A stretch of 64,000 nt of DNA from Lineus longissimus (Eukaryota; Nemertea; Pilidiophora; Heteronemertea; Lineidae). The number at the start of each line of letters is the position of its first letter. Within the stretch, counting starts at the first letter, position 1. Positions 12,801-24,700 of the stretch are shown one piece after another. The stretch spans positions 60,001 to 124,000 of the forward strand of contig NW_027020282.1 in NCBI RefSeq assembly GCF_910592395.1. Direction: 5' to 3'. The position numbers and the translations under genes are program-made. The notes under the pieces are model-generated. The model saw only the letters and a program-made list of their open reading frames with translations, ran no database searches and had not been told where the DNA came from.

Positions 12801-15482
12801 AGCTTTTTTACTCAAAATCAAATCGTCACAAAGGCTATGGGACAATCCCTTGGTTTGTAAAAGCTTGGAAAAACGGTTACTTGTGATCTTGTAGTTTGCA
12901 AGGATGATACCTTGGTCCGAAAAATTCGTTAGTTTCAAATACCACTTCACCATTTATACCATGAAAACCCACAACTGGTTTATGGTTTTTTCCATTCCTT
13001 TCACTTTCAGCGCAGGCCGTGTGTTTGGTGTACGTTCAGTAACTTTATTTGGAACAGAGGTGACATGTGTACCAGATCTTCTTTATACTGAGTCCTCCTA
13101 TGATGAGAACTCGAGTAACTATGTAGTAACAATCGCAGAGGTAGGTTGTCATGATACATCACATGCATTGTATTCCTGTACATTCTACTACTGTTATATT
13201 AGATGGTAAATTGCGAAAGTACTTTTCGGCCATTTTGATATCCTCTTTTCACAGGCAGAGGAATTTAAACGATGACATAAAATTTACATTTGGAAAAATT
13301 GTTCAAACAATTTACTTGAAGATATGCTGTAAATTCTCCCTAAATTTGTTCAAACACTTAGGGCGTTCCATGCCTGAAATAAGCACGTTTCTTAAACATT
13401 CCGCACGTATTGTCAACTAAAAATATTGATACGGATATGCAACATGTACTCGCCAGAAAGCAGCACCTTTTAGTTTCAAATAAAATGCCCTCAAGAAAAA
13501 TTTTGTACCTTTCACAACAATAGCAAAAATGTACTAAAACTTCAGAGTTGGCTAAAACTGATTTGAAGCCAATGGATGGGTTTAATAGGGAAGGATTGAT
13601 TTCGGCAAAAGATTTGGGTCCATATTTGTCCTTATAAAATATTCCTTTAAAAATGCTCTCCTCAAAGACGGCTATCATGTGCTTGTATTCATGTCTCTTG
13701 TAATTTTTATTTTGTAGGTGAAACTGGCTTGCAAACACAAAGAAGAAACTCCTGATGGCAAATTGATACGTCCTACTACTGTCACTGCCACTGCTGCTTC
13801 CAAGGCTGCCTCATCACATCAACTTCTGCCAACACCCACTGCTTCAACTTACATTCCCCTTCCTGATGGTTTAAAAGGTCAGCATGCTACACAGCTACTC
13901 CTTGATTTGCCTGCTGCCCTACCAGGGCCTGATGAAGCGAAGAAGTGCATGTTAGGATTGATTGTGCAGGCCACCAAGGTGAGTTAAGTTTGACTCTACT
14001 CTCTACAATTCGACAAATATGTCACAACCTTGGGGGCCAGAGATACAATCCTCCCAGGAAAGAAGAGTTTAGAGGATCCACTGGGACATACAGAGTTGTC
14101 AACAGACGCCTAACTCAAATAAGAAACCAAACTAAGCAAAACTAGAGTTCACTTATTATATACAAATACCTCATACCTGGTTCATTTCCAATCCGTTACA
14201 ACACCGTTTTATATGAATATAAAGTTACAGAAAATGCCACTTTCGCAAAAAATGCTGCCGAGGGCATGAAACATATGAAACACAAGGCATCCTCATCATC
14301 GTGACATCGTGAGCAGTCTTCAAAATATATAAAATGAATACAAGTGCAAAGCACAGGGAGATTTACCCGGATTTTGGAATAAAGCAAATGGATGTTGAAT
14401 CTTGATGGCAGCTTTGTTCGTGGATGATACTATGAATAGTAGTGAATTTTGGTTGCCTTGGAGAGGTATACCGAGATATACCGCTTCAAGTGTTTGAATG
14501 CAAATTGGATACTAACTGGGCCCTTTTTCAGACTACTTCTGTGAGCATCCACCAGTTATAAAAAGTTTACCCGGTAATAGAAAGTACTTGGGTTGATCCT
14601 CGTGAGGAGAGTCTTGAAACCGATTTTTTTAAATACCTGTGTAATCCTGGCTCCCCAGGCCCAGTGATCCACTGAGCTAGTTATCAACTGAGCTAGTTAT
14701 AAAGTTGGGAAACATGGCTAACAAATTTTCTGACCTAACAAAAGCCCTGCTACGTTCAAAGAAGTTGAGGATGCGGATAAGCACCCTAAAGGTTATTGAG
14801 CAAAATTCTTTTTTGTACTTCACTCGCACCAACATGTAGAAATGGGTTTTAATACAAGATGATATTTATGCATTTAAACCTGAAAAATGTGAATTCTAGT
14901 TGACATTTGCGATGAAAATCACCTGGAAAATGAATTAATTCAAACATTTTTTTAAAATAAACTCTTTTTGACCCCCCAAGTGGAAGCCCTGCCAGAGCTT
15001 TGAAATGATTTTGAAAATGTCCTATATTCTGATTCTATCCATACTTTGATCACCCAACTTTTTCCCATGTCTATTGGACACTGCAGAATAACAATAACAC
15101 ACTAATTCGTCCTTAATGGAAGAATATGGTGTAGTATGTACATGTATATCTTGAGTCTGTTGTGTTATGATGCAAAAACTCAGTACCGGTATGATTTGAA
15201 GCCCACTGTAGTATTGATATTGGTTGCTGACTGATTTTATGCTTTTTATCATTCTAAATGTAGGTTCGTCTGACTTATTTTGAGATCCACTCTGAACATC
15301 TTCACATACTTCAACAACCAAAGCCAACACATCTGAGGGGTCACACGTCTTTCATCCGTTACTCTGAAGCCTACGATATGTTTGTCAAAGAGGACAGGAA
15401 GGAGTTGGTACACATGATGCTAGGTTTGGCTGCCATTGGAAAGGATTGTATGAATACACCCTTTTTGAAACATTTGGTTTGA
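9877..15482 (+). CDS. Five-exon gene for an unrecognised 487-aa acidic/coiled-coil protein
   Basis: Exons: 9877-10592, 12431-12568, 13011-13140, 13718-13978 and 15264-15482. They sum to 1464 nt (487 codons plus TGA). All four introns are GT-AG (donors GTAAGT, GTACAG, GTAGGT, GTGAGT; pyrimidine-rich acceptors), and phases join without a stop. The ATG at 9877 is the first after an in-frame TGA. Residues 1-60 are Pro/Ser/Asp-rich. About 65-150 look globular (GIYYHGPMDREEWQ). 164-182 is an Asp/Glu run. MKTEP near 193 resembles a sumoylation site. 203-239 is a Lys-rich probable coiled coil. Exon 2 is a hydrophobic helical segment, exon 4 begins Thr/Ala/Ser-rich, and exon 5 is a compact C-terminus ending FLKHLV. 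There is no signal peptide or clear membrane span. An acidic region plus coiled coil hints at a nuclear scaffold or cofactor, but I recognise no family. AATAAA follows the stop by 50 nt. Confidence 0.8.
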
Positions 15483-15531
15483 GATTGAAAATGATGCTGG
15501 CCCAACAGGGTTAATGCTTTTTTAAAGCTCA

Positions 15532-15537
15532 AATAAA
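15532..15537 (+). terminator. AATAAA poly(A) signal of the orphan gene
   Basis: AATAAA lies 50 nt after the TGA at 15480-15482. It ends the transcript before the mobile element at 15771. It supports exon 5 being the last exon. Confidence 0.65.
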
Positions 15538-15770
15538 AAAACTATTTTTATGATTACTTCTGACCCAAATTAAATAACCAGTCATTGTTTTCTGATGACA
15601 TAGGTTTTATATGGTTAATCTATTAATGGTGTTATGTGTATGCAACAAATAGTAGAATTATCAGGCAAAAACATAAAAAAGTTTGTGTGTAATCACAGAG
15701 TGATATTGACAACACAGACAGCATCCTCTGTGACACTGCACATAAAGTGCAAGTAACAACACGATTTAGG

Positions 15771-15826
15771 TTTTTAGCTCACCTCTTAGCAGAGGTGAGC
15801 TTATCCCATACCGTGGCGTCCGTCGT

Positions 15827-15861
<35 letters not shown>

Positions 15862-16902
15862 CGTCGTCCGTTAGCAGGGCACGTTTCGTAACTGTTAGAG
15901 CTATTGAGTTGAAACTTGGTACACATGTACCCTTATGTAATGACACCTGGGAGACCAAGTTTCGGTCCGATTCGTTTCATGGTTTGGCCACCAGGGGGCC
16001 AAACGTTAAAAGTGAAAATATGCAATATCTCCCTTAATAGTAGTCGGGAAATTTTGAAAAAAATATGGTAGGTACTTCTAGCAAAGGTGCATCATATATC
16101 CTCCGGGTTTTTGATTTGACCTCCTTTTCAAGGTCACAGAGGTCAAATGGTATAAATTGGCCATTAGGATGTAACGATGGCACGTTTCTAAACTGCAATG
16201 ACTATTGATACCAAATTTGGTACACATTTACCCCTTAGTCAGGTGATCTCAGGGACCGAAGTTTGGTCCAATATGATTCACCACTTGACCACCAGGGGGC
16301 AAAATCCAAAAACCTTAAAAATGTGATTATTCCTTAACTTCTTGCCCGATTGCCACCAATTTGATATCATGGGTACATCTAACCACCATACAGTATATGT
16401 CACACAGGTTTTTAATTTGACCTTCTTGTCAAGGTCACAGAGGTCAAATGGCCTAAATTCGCCGTCAGGCCGTAACTATGGCACGTTTCTTAACTGCAAT
16501 GACTATTGATCACAAATTAAGTACACATGTACCCCTTGGTCAGGTGATCTCAGGTACCGAAGTTTGGTGCGATCTGATTTGCCGTTTGGCCTCCAGGGAG
16601 GGGGCCAAATCCTAAATTCTTCAAAATGCCATTATTCCTAGTTAATGACTTGCCCGATTGGCACCAATTTTATATCATAGGTACATCTAATTCTAACAAC
16701 CATTCAATGTGTCACCCGGGTCTTCTTTGATTTGACCTACTTTTCAAGGTCACAGAGGTCGAATGTACTGTAAATTGGCCATTTTGGGGAAATTGTAATT
16801 GCTTGGACCTACATCAAACCTAACACTACATGACACAAGACCATGCTCTTTATCCATCTTTCCTCCACATGAGGTGAGCACAATGGCCCTGGCCATTTTT
16901 TA
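15771..16902 (+). mobile_element. AGCTCACC-family element, copy A (full length)
   Basis: The 5' end is TTTTT followed by a perfect hairpin: an 11-bp stem AGCTCACCTCT with TAGC loop. Next is a GTC microsatellite (15825-15860), then three tandem units whose GGCACGTTTC landmark falls at 15878, 16179 and 16480, exactly 301 apart. The 3' end has GAGGTGAGC (inverse of the 5' tip), the hairpin AATGGCCCTGGCCATT, and T-rich flank. No transposase frame exists, so the element is non-autonomous. Subterminal inverted sequence plus a 3' hairpin and a T-rich junction without obvious target duplication fit the description of non-autonomous Helentron-like (HINE) elements; this classification is inference. CTCF-core matches are at 15988-15999 and 16289-16300, and DR3 matches at 16131-16145 and 16432-16446. 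Confidence 0.85.
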
Positions 16903-17623
16903 AGTTTTTTGCTTGTATCTCCATTATTTAATATTTATTGCTGGACCAGTCACATGCTGAATTTATTTTATTTGAGCTTAAAACTGTAGCATTCAAGCAT
17001 TTACAATTATGTACATGTATGTCAATATATTGAGCAATTAACTTTTTGCCTTTTAGTTCAGGTTGAAATTGTGGTTGTTATGGGTTAGGGTTGAATTTAG
17101 CAAAATGCAAAATGCAAGATGAAAAATCTGGATTTTTTTTCTGCCATCTGCCATGGTGTGTTCACGTTAGGACTTAACTTCTCTGTTAAAGCTAACGTGG
17201 TTTTGAACAACTCAGCCCAGGGAAGCATTACTGTGTTAAGAAATAGAAATGAAATGACCAAATTAAGATGAACTTGTCAACATTTTACATTTACATCTAT
17301 CTGTTGTTGTTTTTGAAAATTTTGTTTCACATTTCTGCTGTTTGGCTTCACCCTTCAAGTGTTACAAGAATGTTAAATGTTTCAAACGGAACGTCAATAT
17401 TAGGAACCGTTTCATAGCTTTTTAGGGTTGCAGCAATTGCCTCGTACGTTCCAGAAGTCATGCTAGTGACTTCCTGAAATTCAAATCTGAAGCTTGAGCT
17501 CACACTTTAAAGAGAGGTTTTCCTGATAAACGTATATTCCATTGAAAGCATCTCTATTTTATGGTGTGCGGCTATTGCATGAGCATTGAGTAGTGGCTCT
17601 TACCATACCAAATTTTTTCACCA
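16903..17623. other. Non-coding spacer between copies A and B
   Basis: No gene, hairpin or repeat stands out. It is AT-rich with short open frames only. Confidence 0.4.
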
Positions 17624-18746
17624 TTTTTAGCTCACCTCTTAGCAGAGGTGAGCTTATCCCATACCGTGGCGTCCGTCGTCCGTCGTCGTCGTCGTCGTCG
17701 TCGTCGTCCGTCGTCCGTTAGCAGGGCACGTTTCGTAACTGTTAGAGCTATTGAGTTGAAACTTGGTACACATGTACCCTTATGTAATGACACCTTGGAG
17801 ACCAAGTTTCGGTCCGATTCGTTTCATAGTTTGGCCACCAGGGGGCCAAACGTTAAAAGTGAAAATATGCAATATCTCCCTTAATAGTAGTCGGAAAATT
17901 TTGAAAAAAATATGGTAGGTACTTCTAGCAAAGGTGCATCATATATCCTCCGGGATTTTGATTTGACCTCTTTTTCAAGGTCACAGAGGTCAAATGGTGT
18001 AAATTGGCCGTTAGGATGTAACGATGGCACGTTTCTAAACTGCAATGACTATTGATACCAAATTTGGTACACATTTACCCCTTAGTCAGGTGATCTCAGG
18101 GACCGAAGTTTGGTCCAATATGATTCACCACTTGACCACCAGGGGGCAAAATCCAAAAACCTTAAAAATGTGATTATTCCTTAACTTCTTGCCCGATTGC
18201 CACCAATTTGATATCATGGGTACATCTAACCACCATACAGTATATGTCACACAGGTTTTTAATTTGACCTTCTTGTCAAGGTCACAGAGGTCAAATGGCG
18301 TAAATTCGCCGTCAGGCCGTAACTATGGCACGTTTCTTAACTGCAATGACTATTGATCACAAATTAAGTACACATGTACCCCTTGGTCAGGTGATCTCAG
18401 GTACCGAAGTTTGGTGCGATCTGATTTGCCGTTTGGCCTCCAGGGAGGGGGCCAAATCCTAAATTCTTCAAAATGCCATTATTCCTAGTAATGACTTGCC
18501 CGATTGGCACAATTTTATATCATAGGTACATCTAATTCTAACAACCATTCAATGTGTCACCCGGGTCTTCTTTGATTTGACCTACTTTTCAAGGTCACAG
18601 AGGTCGAATGTTATGTAAATTGGCCATTTTGGGGAAATTGTAATTGCTTGGACCTACATCAAACCTAACACTACATGACACAATACCATGCTCTTTATCC
18701 ATCTTTCCTCCACATGAGGTGAGCACAATGGCCCTGGCCATTTTTT
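17624..18746 (+). mobile_element. AGCTCACC-family element, copy B (full length)
   Basis: Same order as copy A: hairpin at the 5' tip, a shorter GTC tract (17679-17707), three ~301-bp units, GAGGTGAGC and the AATGGCCCTGGCCATT hairpin. It differs from A by scattered single bases, and by small losses in unit 3. CTCF-core matches at 17835-17846 and 18136-18147. No coding capacity. Confidence 0.85.
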
Positions 18747-19234
18747 ACAAAGGAAGTGTTACCGTTTTTGGCTTTCTGTCTCGTTAAATTTGCTCAGTCA
18801 TTGAGTCGAAGTCGAAGATCAAAACACACATGAACGCCTTAGTATATTTTATACACAAAACGGTGCTGCAAAAAATTCTTCCCAATCATCAGAATGAAAT
18901 AATCGTAATACTTCACAATTATCTGTGACACATAGATATAACAACTACAGAGAATGACTTAGAATTCCAGACAAAACTTTGTTATAAGAATAGCCTCTTT
19001 GTATTTATAAACATCATCGACATAATCAAAACAAACCCGAACGCTAGATGAAGAAACATGGCGGACCGCTTCACAAGAAGTTGACGTTTTCTCATGTTCT
19101 TGTCAAAATAACAATGATATCGTACACCTTTGATAGTGACACTGGTCAGAGTACACAAAGAATAGCGACGAAGTAGTCTGCTGGAATTGCCAGGTATTTT
19201 CAACGAACAATAAAACTGCCATTCTCAGTCTATG
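18747..19234. other. Non-coding spacer before the LTR retrotransposon
   Basis: Nothing recognised. Its last four bases, CTGA (19235-19238), are the target duplication of the LTR element. Confidence 0.4.
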
Positions 19235-19238
19235 CTGA

Positions 19239-20469
19239 TGTAACGACCGTCCTTGTCAATGGAATTGTCGTTAATGAGTTCCCGTCAACCCCTGGCAAAA
19301 TGAATGAACCTTCACCAGCGTTGACGAGAACCAGAGTTTGTGGGGGTGTGCATTGACCGATAAATTATAAGCGCTAGAATATACCCAAAATATGTTTATT
19401 ATGAACAAACTAGATTCCAGATTTCACTTCACATTCATCCAACCCAATAAACTGCATGGCCAACCAGATATGACCCCAGGTTACCCAAATTCCTTCTCAC
19501 CACACTTGTTCTACCAACAACCCAGAAGCCTAAATTCCCCTGTCAAAACGACATCTAATTGGAGGAGAAATCACCTATTAATCAAAGTACCAGTCAGATG
19601 AACCAAAGCCAATGTAAATCTATACAGGGTGGCCCAAAACAGTTCACCAACCAAGACATGGAACCTCCGAACTAAGATTCCCCAGAACTTGTATCACCTG
19701 GAATCACTTTCTGATTATGTAACTCAAAACCTATGCCAAGCAGGGAAGTCAGAACAAGATTAAACACTATCAAAATCCAGTATAAAACAAGTGACATGAT
19801 CATGACATGTCGGACAGGAATTGTGGGCAACTTTGCCCAGCTTCTTCACACAAAGTTCCAACTCAAACAAACTAAAAGAAACCTCAGGAAAACCCGGTCA
19901 GTCTGGCCATAACAGGATATTGACAAACCCAGCCCTAGAGGCACACGAAGGGGGTAAAATTATAGGTCACATGGCAGAAATACGGAACTCGGAATTTGAG
20001 GGTTTATACTCACAAGAAAAGCCAAAAGTCAGCAAACGTTCCCATGTACATGACATACATGGTGAAGATTGGGCGTGTCACACCATGCAGCGGTTCAGAG
20101 AGATGAGACAAAAATGTAGGCTCTACTCAGCCATAGGAACCAAGCAAAATCACAGAAAGAAAAGGTCTACCCGTCTGGTAGCAAGCGCGCTAGGTATGGA
20201 CACTGATCAAAGCTAGGGCCCAGTTTTATACAGAAAGATTACCTCATCTCAACGAACCAATGCCTGCCGTAACAGCCAGAATTCACCAACCCTATTACAA
20301 AGTAAGCCACACAAAAGAAGCTAAAATCATTAGCCCAGAACACAAAGGAGACCAACGATCATCACTTGAAAATACCTCAGGAGATTACCAAATTATAGGC
20401 CCAAGCAAACCAGGTCAAAATTATGACATAACCATTAACCATGCAAGGCCCATAACGACTTCCGTTACA
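19239..20469 (-). repeat. 3' LTR of the retrotransposon (left copy)
   Basis: Ends TGTAACG...CGTTACA. A minus-strand AATAAA at 19395-19400 could be the poly(A) signal. Open frames inside the LTR occur identically in the other copy and are by-products. Confidence 0.93.
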
Positions 20470-20486
20470 ACTACCCCCCTCCCTCT
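20470..20486 (-). other. Polypurine tract
   Basis: On the minus strand AGAGGGAGGGGGGTAGT sits directly against the 3' LTR. This is where plus-strand DNA synthesis is primed in LTR elements. Confidence 0.85.
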
Positions 20487-20671
20487 AAAAATGTCATGCC
20501 CTCATGACATCAAAAATGCACAAAATATCAAAACATGTTCAAATACAAAGTCACCAAACATCACGACACATCTGGAAAACAAGCAGAAAAATTACTATAT
20601 GCTCTTCAGTTTCCCATCTCATCTCCTAAACCTGGAAAATGACAGAAATTATCTAAATTACTATGATTCCA

Positions 20672-23600
20672 TCACGTCCCTTCAAGGTTGACCCTGGAAA
20701 GGCTGAAATTTCTGCATCTCATTACAAAATCATTTCGAAATCGAAATGGCAGTTCTATTTTCCGACCCCTCCTAGTACGGATTGGCGAGACCGCAGGCAC
20801 AACAACCACAGGCTCGGTTTCCACTTCCACATCCTCCGGGTCAAAGTCTATCGCATCATCCTGCCACTCCACTTCTCCTGGTACATCTCTCCCAGATTCT
20901 GGAACAGTCACAGTCACATCACGCGGTTCAACAGCAGCAGCCGCTTGCTCAGTATTTGACTGAGACAACTGCTCAGGCGCCACTTGATCTGAGTAACACG
21001 GTTTTAGCCTATTGAAATGCACTACGTACGATTTGCGTCCGCCCTCCAGCTGAATCTTAAAATTCACGTCTGATAGCACTTTCACTATCACGAATGGTCC
21101 AGTCCACGGCTTATGCAACTTCCGACTCAATCCACGCTTGACCGCCGGCGAATGCAACCAAACACGATCTCCTAACTCGAACTTTTTCCCATGCTTCCTC
21201 GAATCGTACACCACTTTCTGTCTCTTGTGTGCGGCACCCAAACTCTCCTCAACCATGTCAAAAGCCGACCTCATTCTCTGCTCAACATCCTCTGCGTAAG
21301 TACCAACGTCATCACACGGCTCACCAGGTGGTCTACCAGCAACGAACGACAACGGCGTCACCATCTCTCGTCCCAACATCAACCGTGCAGGCGTGAAACC
21401 AGTGGACTCCTGGACGCTAGAATTGTAAGCATATTGAATCATTGGCAAGTATTCCACCCAGTCTCTCTGATGATCATCAACAAACTTCGACAAAGCCGTG
21501 CAAAGTGTTCTCATATATCGTTCTGCCAAACCATCACCTTGTGGGTGGTAACTCGTAGTTCGGGTTTTCAAGATTCCTAAAATCTTAGCAAGCTCAGACA
21601 TAAGATTCGACTCAAAATTAGGCCCTTTATCAGAATGCCAGCTCCATGGGATTCCGAACCTAGTGATGAAATTGTCAACTAAAACTCTGGCTACCACAGC
21701 AGCCTCCTGACAAGGTAAAGGATACAATTCTACCCACTTTGTCAGATAGTCCTGGACGACCAAAATCACGCGATTGTAATCTTTACCAGCCGGAAACGGT
21801 CCAACGATGTCCATTCCAATCCTATCAAGCGGTCTGCAAACCAACATGTCCTGAAGAGGTGCTCGCCTATGAGGTATCGGACTACGACGCCGCTCACATG
21901 TCCTGCACTTCTTGATCTGCTCCTTCACAAACGCATCCAAGCCTGTAAAATAGAAAGTCTGACGTATACGCCTTAGGGTTTTATGCACCCCAAAATGACC
22001 AGCTGTGTTATCAGAGTGTCCCAATCGGAAAATTTCTAATTTCATACTATCAGGAACCACTACACGAAGTTCACTACTGTTCTCTCTCATTGACTCCCAT
22101 CTGTAGTAAACCAAATCATTCTTCAGTTCTAACTGACCAAACACCGACCACCAACGACGAAGGGCGAATGAGAACTGGAGCAACTTCGATTTCGGCGGAC
22201 GTTCTCCAGCTTCCAACCACTTCCGAACAGTCTTTAGGTCACCATCAGCTTTCTGCGCCTCCACTATACCTGCAGGAGCATCAACATCTATTCTCAAAAC
22301 ACGACAAAACTCAGACTCAGGGCTAGCTAAACTACATGTACGAGTGCATTCCTCAGCTTCCACCTGGGTACTCAGATCCTCTATAATTGATTCTTGAATG
22401 TCACTTATTGGTTCACTAATGGAATGTTCATGCTCTTCACCCTCCTCCAGGGGATATCTACTTAAACTGTCCGCATTTACATGCTTCTCACCTGGCCTAT
22501 GCATAATCTTAAACCGGAATGAAGCCAAATACTCCAACCAGCGAGCAACCTGACCTTCTGGGTCTTTAAAATTAAACAGCCAGCGTAAGGAACCATGATC
22601 TGTTCTCAGTACGAACTCCTTCCCCACCAGGTAATGTCGGAATTGCTTGATGAAATAAACTACCGCCAGCAGTTCACGGCGTGTGACAGAGTAGTTTCTC
22701 TCAGCTTTCGACAAAACCCGGCTGCCATAAGCCACAACTTGTTCACCCCCAGACTCATTCACCTGTCCTAAGATTCCAGAGATACTATGACCACTAGCAT
22801 CCGTATCCAAAATAAACTCTTTCCTTGGATCAGGATAGGCTAACACCGGAGCGGTACACAACTTTTCCTTCAACAATTCAAATGCACGTTCACACTCAGC
22901 TGTCCATACCCAATCCACCTGTTTCTTTGTCAAATTATATAACGGGGTAGCAATCTCCCCAAACCGTAGCACAAAACGACGATAATACGCACAAAGGCCC
23001 AAGAAACTCTTCAGCTGGGTGACAGTTTTAGGCCTCGGCCATTCTTTTACCTTCTGTATCTTGGACCAAGATGTCTTTACTCCATCCCTACCAACCACAT
23101 GACCAAGGTACTCCACTTCACGTCTACACAGCAAACACTTCTTACACTTCAGTTTCAACCCGGCAGCTCCCAAACGGTCAAACACCTTCTGGATATCTGC
23201 AAGATGCTGAGAATATGTGGACGAAAAAATGACCACATCATCCAAATAAATTATGGCAATCTCCCACTGCAACCCAGCCAAAACCAACTCCATTAAACGC
23301 TCAAAAGTACTTGGGGCCCCACAAAGTCCAAATGGCATCCTAGTAAACTGATATAGCCCATGGCGTCCCACTGAGAAGGCAGTCTTAGCAGCCGAATCAG
23401 GATCCATTTCACATTGCCAATAAGCGGAAGCTAAATCTAGAGTTGAAAACCACTTGGCCCCTCTCAAAGCGTCTAAGTTATCAGTAATATTGGGCAAAGG
23501 GTAACTGTCAAACTTGGTGACCGAATTCAGTTTCTTGTAATTAATACAAAACCTAGTGCTGCCATCTTTTTTCTTCACCAATACTACCCCACTTCTCCAA

Positions 23601-24680
23601 GGAGAGCTTGAAGGCTCAATCACCCCCTGCTTCAACATATCCTGTACACATTTCTCAGCCTCAGCATACTTATGAATAGGTAACCGGCGCACTGGTTCTC
23701 GCAAAGGAGGAGAATCCCCAGTATCTATACTATGTCTGACTACATCTGTACGACCCAAGTCCATGTCACCCTTAGAAAACACATGTTCATTCTTCAGCAA
23801 CAGCTTGTACAAATCAGCGGCCTGTGCCTCATCAAGTTCACCAAGACTCTCTTCATACAACTTCTGCAAAGGTTCTGACAACTTATCTTCAGTTTCACCA
23901 ACCTTGAGATCAGTCTCCTGCTGCGACTCAAAAGGTTGTAATATAGCAATACACTGACCTTTTTGCAAAATGTATGGTTCCTTGTGAACATTCATCAGTC
24001 GTACTGGTACAGCGTTCTTGTCGACGGAGACCACCGACCTGGCCACCAATGGTCTGTTTCCGGACAACGAAAAACCATGATGCACACCTTCCATCATTCC
24101 CTCCTGCAACCGCAGCGCGCCCCTTCTTCTAATTCTCCCAGTCAACACAACTTCCGACGATGGTGGTATGGTGGTAGTCTCCCCGACAAAAACCCTGTAA
24201 CAAGAAAATGCCAAGTCAGGTTGGTTATAATGAATGGGCACACACCCACAAAACAATCGCAACAATCTATGTCCTAAATCCAGGGAAGCTTTCATTGGTG
24301 AAAGAAAATCCATCCCCAAGACACACAACCCAGGCACAGCGGCAACTACCACTGGCCCTACAAAAGTATGCTGTCTACCAGGACGAGGACTTGGCAAATC
24401 TGGAAACTCCAACTTAGCATTAATTTCTCCTAAGACTGGCAAGGTACCCCCAGATGCATTCAAAATTTCCATATCATATGGCATCAAAGGCGCCCCACCA
24501 GACACATTCATTTTCTGATGTAAATCTTCTGAAATAATTGTACAAGTTGAACCTGTATCCAGCAAAGCCATGAACTCTACCCCATGCATCAAAATTCTAA
24601 CATGTGCAGATTGCCCCCGCACATAATCAAAAGCCTCAGGCTGACCCCTCTCAGGGTTCAGTTCAGAAGAGCCAGCCCCA
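20672..24680 (-). CDS. pol: Pol polyprotein: protease, reverse transcriptase, RNase H, integrase
   Basis: The open frame has no ATG where it begins and is entered from gag by frameshift. In-frame codons run on from about 24693, and a GTG at 24622 is only an internal codon. Counting from that codon as residue 1 (1316 aa): protease LLDTGST at 20-26; RT with catalytic Asp in LDLASAYW (396) and YLDD at 459-462; RNase H Asp/Glu at about 608, 650, 675 and 718; integrase zinc site H876, H880, C906, C909; DDE core D938, D998, E1034 (35 residues between D and E); C-terminal GPF module and VHFNRLKPC near 1201. All catalytic residues are present and no stop interrupts. The tail beyond 1215 is acidic and unrecognised, without a chromodomain. 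It copies element RNA to DNA and inserts it. Confidence 0.96.
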
Positions 24681-24700
24681 TCTAAAAATGTGGATTTCCC
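24639..24700 (-). promoter_or_regulatory. Probable -1 ribosomal frameshift signal between gag and pol
   Basis: pol lies in the -1 frame of gag. Gag codons ACG GGA AAT at 24694-24700 give the heptamer G GGA AAT, a perfect X XXY YYZ slippery site. A TAA in the pol frame about 12 codons before the gag stop confines the shift to a short window that includes this heptamer. Downstream, GGCTGGC (24671-24677) can pair with GTCAGCC (24639-24645), one G-U pair, 25-nt loop. The 16-nt spacer is longer than usual, so the stem is less certain than the heptamer. Confidence 0.65.

Noticed and set aside
15747-16037. Arg-rich open frame (LSHTVASVVRRRR...) repeated in most copies of the AGCTCACC family
   Set aside because: It is the translated GTC microsatellite and its flanks. 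The frames are similar only because the elements are, and the run length varies freely.
19821-20691. 131-aa and 143-aa frames in the LTR
   Set aside because: They are antisense to the element, recur in the other LTR, and run into pol antisense. No retroelement protein is recognisable.
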